Source: Termitomyces sp. T153
Lineage: Eukaryota > Basidiomycota > Agaricomycetes > Agaricales > Lyophyllaceae
Reading direction: 5' to 3'
DNA: 64,000 bases
NCBI GenBank assembly: GCA_018296165.2
Contig: JACKQL020000008.1
Coordinates: forward strand, 248,001 to 312,000
Every line of letters begins with the position of its first letter. Within the stretch, counting starts at the first letter, position 1. Of this stretch, positions 62,422 to 64,000 are shown piece by piece. The translations under genes were made by a program, and so were the position numbers. The notes under the pieces were generated by a model. That model was not told the DNA's origin. It saw only the letters and a list, made by a program, of their open reading frames with translations, and ran no database searches.

Positions 62422-62669
62422 TTTGAAATATCAAAAACCCATTCACGAGTACTGTACACTTGTACGATTCCTCTGGAACGTGTACAAAAAAAGGACGGCG
62501 CACGGAACGCAGCTCAGGGCAAGCAGCCCACTAAGTTCCCTAGGAAATCGTTTGCATCTGCTTGAGCCTTTTGCTATTCCCAAATTGGTACCGTGGGAAA
62601 TCTGAACGCGCGTCGCGTTGCGTTTCGAAATTTCGTTGGAGGCATCCTTTCTCTTCATTTCCACCGCCC
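62422..62669. promoter_or_regulatory. Bidirectional promoter between TAO3 and RPN1
   Basis: 248 bp separate two divergent start codons. The section holds a GC-rich palindromic run (aacgcgcgtcgcgtt near 62604) and CT-rich leader toward RPN1. I did not find the yeast proteasome element GGTGGCAAA on either strand. Confidence 0.6.
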
Positions 62670-64000
62670 ATGACGAAGTCTCAGGAATTCACAATCACTG
62701 TGAGATCGGAGGACCCAAAGAAGAAGGAAAAACCAGAGGACGGTGAAAAGGACAAAGCGGAGGGATCATCCAAGTTGCTGGAGGATGGCAAATCGAAGGA
62801 GGGTGGTAAGGAGAACGAGGGTGAAGAGCTGGTGAGCACTTCTTCTGTTTTGCGTATATCATCTTGATATTGAAATTCTTCCATGTAAGTCGGAGGAAGA
62901 CCAGCAACTCAAAGGTGAACTCGAGATGCTAGTCGAGCGCCTGAAAGTATGTTCTCTGAAATATAGCTCCAAATCCCTAAATGACTTCTTGCGCCACAAG
63001 GAATCAAATACAGCGCTATATCGGCCTGCTTTGGAGACTCTACGCACACTAATAAGGACGTCAACATCATCCATGACATCCGTGCCCAAACCCCTCAAGT
63101 TTCTGCGTCCTCATTACCCTGACCTTCAGGCTCTATATGAAACATGGTCAATATCAGAGGACAAGGTATATATTTAGAAACTCTCCAAGACGTGAACTCA
63201 CCTCATCATACTTAGAGTCTCTTCGGCGACATCCTTTCCGTTCTGGCCATGACTTACTCCGACACTCAACCCCGCGGGACACTCAAATACCGTCTTCTCT
63301 CCGCTTCTCTTCGACCAGCAGACTCTCCCCTCGCTGATCCCGGTACGTGGGGTCACGAATACGTGCGCCACCTCGCAGCAGAACTCGGCGACGAATACAC
63401 AATACGAGAACAGGAAGGTGAAGCTACTACACCCAAGCTCCCCGGAACGATCGAAGACCTCCATTCACTCGCCAAACAATGTGCTGTTTTCTTCCTTGGT
63501 CATAACGCTGAACCAGACGCAGTCGATCTCCTAGAAGAGTTGGAGATTATCAAAGATATCGTTCCGCTGGTCGATGAGAATACTTATGCTCGCGTCTGCC
63601 AGTATATGATCAGGTGCGTTGACAAAGTATATTTCCAAGTCTTTTACTTAAGGTTTTCCAGGATGGTCAACCTTCTTCCCCCTCCAGACGACGTCTCCTT
63701 CCTTCAAACAGCACATACCATCTACGTGCAACATCAGAGATTCCCCGAAGCTCTGGCACTTGCCATTCGACTCGGTAACCCCGAATTAATTCGCGAAGAC
63801 TTCAACACACCCGGTAACCCGTACGTATCGTTTCTCCTATTCCCTCCATCTCATCTTATTATTCCCCATGTAGACTCATGAAACGACAACTCGCTTTCCT
63901 TCTCGCGCGAGCCCAAATACCCCTCGAATGGCTGCACCCGCCATCAGAAGATGCAGACGGTGACGCAGATGTTGATTTCCAGGAAGAATTACCGGAAGAT
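62670..64000 (+). CDS. RPN1: 26S proteasome regulatory subunit RPN1, 5' part
   Basis: RPN1 is the large base subunit of the 19S particle that docks ubiquitin receptors, shuttle factors and Ubp6. The frame starts [19 protein letters not shown], a highly charged Lys/Glu leader, then [111 protein letters not shown], and after further introns [20 protein letters not shown] and [14 protein letters not shown]. The order and spacing match the N-terminal region of Rpn1/PSMD2 (usual length about 900 residues). Introns of ~50 nt interrupt it. The window ends in the middle of the gene, so the PC-repeat toroid is not seen. The start codon is the first in-frame ATG after the divergent promoter. Confidence 0.95.

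Overview
This window is nuclear DNA from a filamentous basidiomycete, most likely an agaricomycete. Genes are split by many 45-65 nt GT-AG introns, tRNA genes carry short anticodon-loop introns, and the protein content (BTB, F-box, GH16-like, Tao3/Furry, Rpn1, Mlh1) is typically fungal. There are no operons, ribosome-binding sites or CRISPR arrays. Coding calls were made by reading exons across splice sites and matching conserved family motifs. No database search was run.

Layout. 1-7.1 kb: an acidic protein running off the left edge, the Golgi membrane protein UNC-50/GMH1, the calcineurin catalytic subunit, and a class-II PcaB-type lyase. 7.1-16 kb: gene-poor, with a 12-exon mitochondrial Mg2+ channel (MRS2 family), an unassigned 191-residue protein with a GC-AG intron, a decayed short-chain dehydrogenase and an intron-containing tRNA-Val(UAC). 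16-27 kb: a Ser/Thr-rich single-pass membrane protein, a BTB protein, an uncharacterised membrane protein, an oxysterol-binding protein and a GH16-like secreted protein with a 7-nt exon. 27.7-36.4 kb: mitochondrial isoleucyl-tRNA synthetase, an F-box protein and prolyl-tRNA synthetase. 36.8-43.7 kb: an F-box pseudogene, tRNA-Cys, a B-type cyclin and a mitochondrial stomatin-like protein.

44.9-50.6 kb is the accessory region. It holds a broken pogo/Fot-like transposase and a tandem segmental duplication of about 2.3-2.6 kb. Each copy carries a gene with zinc-finger and RING modules. The first copy also contains an 18-bp perfect hairpin and a 203-bp MITE with ~64-bp terminal inverted repeats, CACTG ends and a possible AAA target-site duplication.

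51.7-64 kb returns to core genes: MLH1, the very large Tao3/Pag1 (Furry-like) morphogenesis scaffold, and proteasome subunit RPN1 running off the right edge. The last two diverge from a 248-bp shared promoter.

Most genes are housekeeping and functionally independent. The parts most worth a second look are the duplicated zinc-finger/RING locus with its MITE, two GC-AG introns supported by reading frame, a possible second (mitochondrial) isoform of prolyl-tRNA synthetase, microexons, and the PcaB-type lyase.
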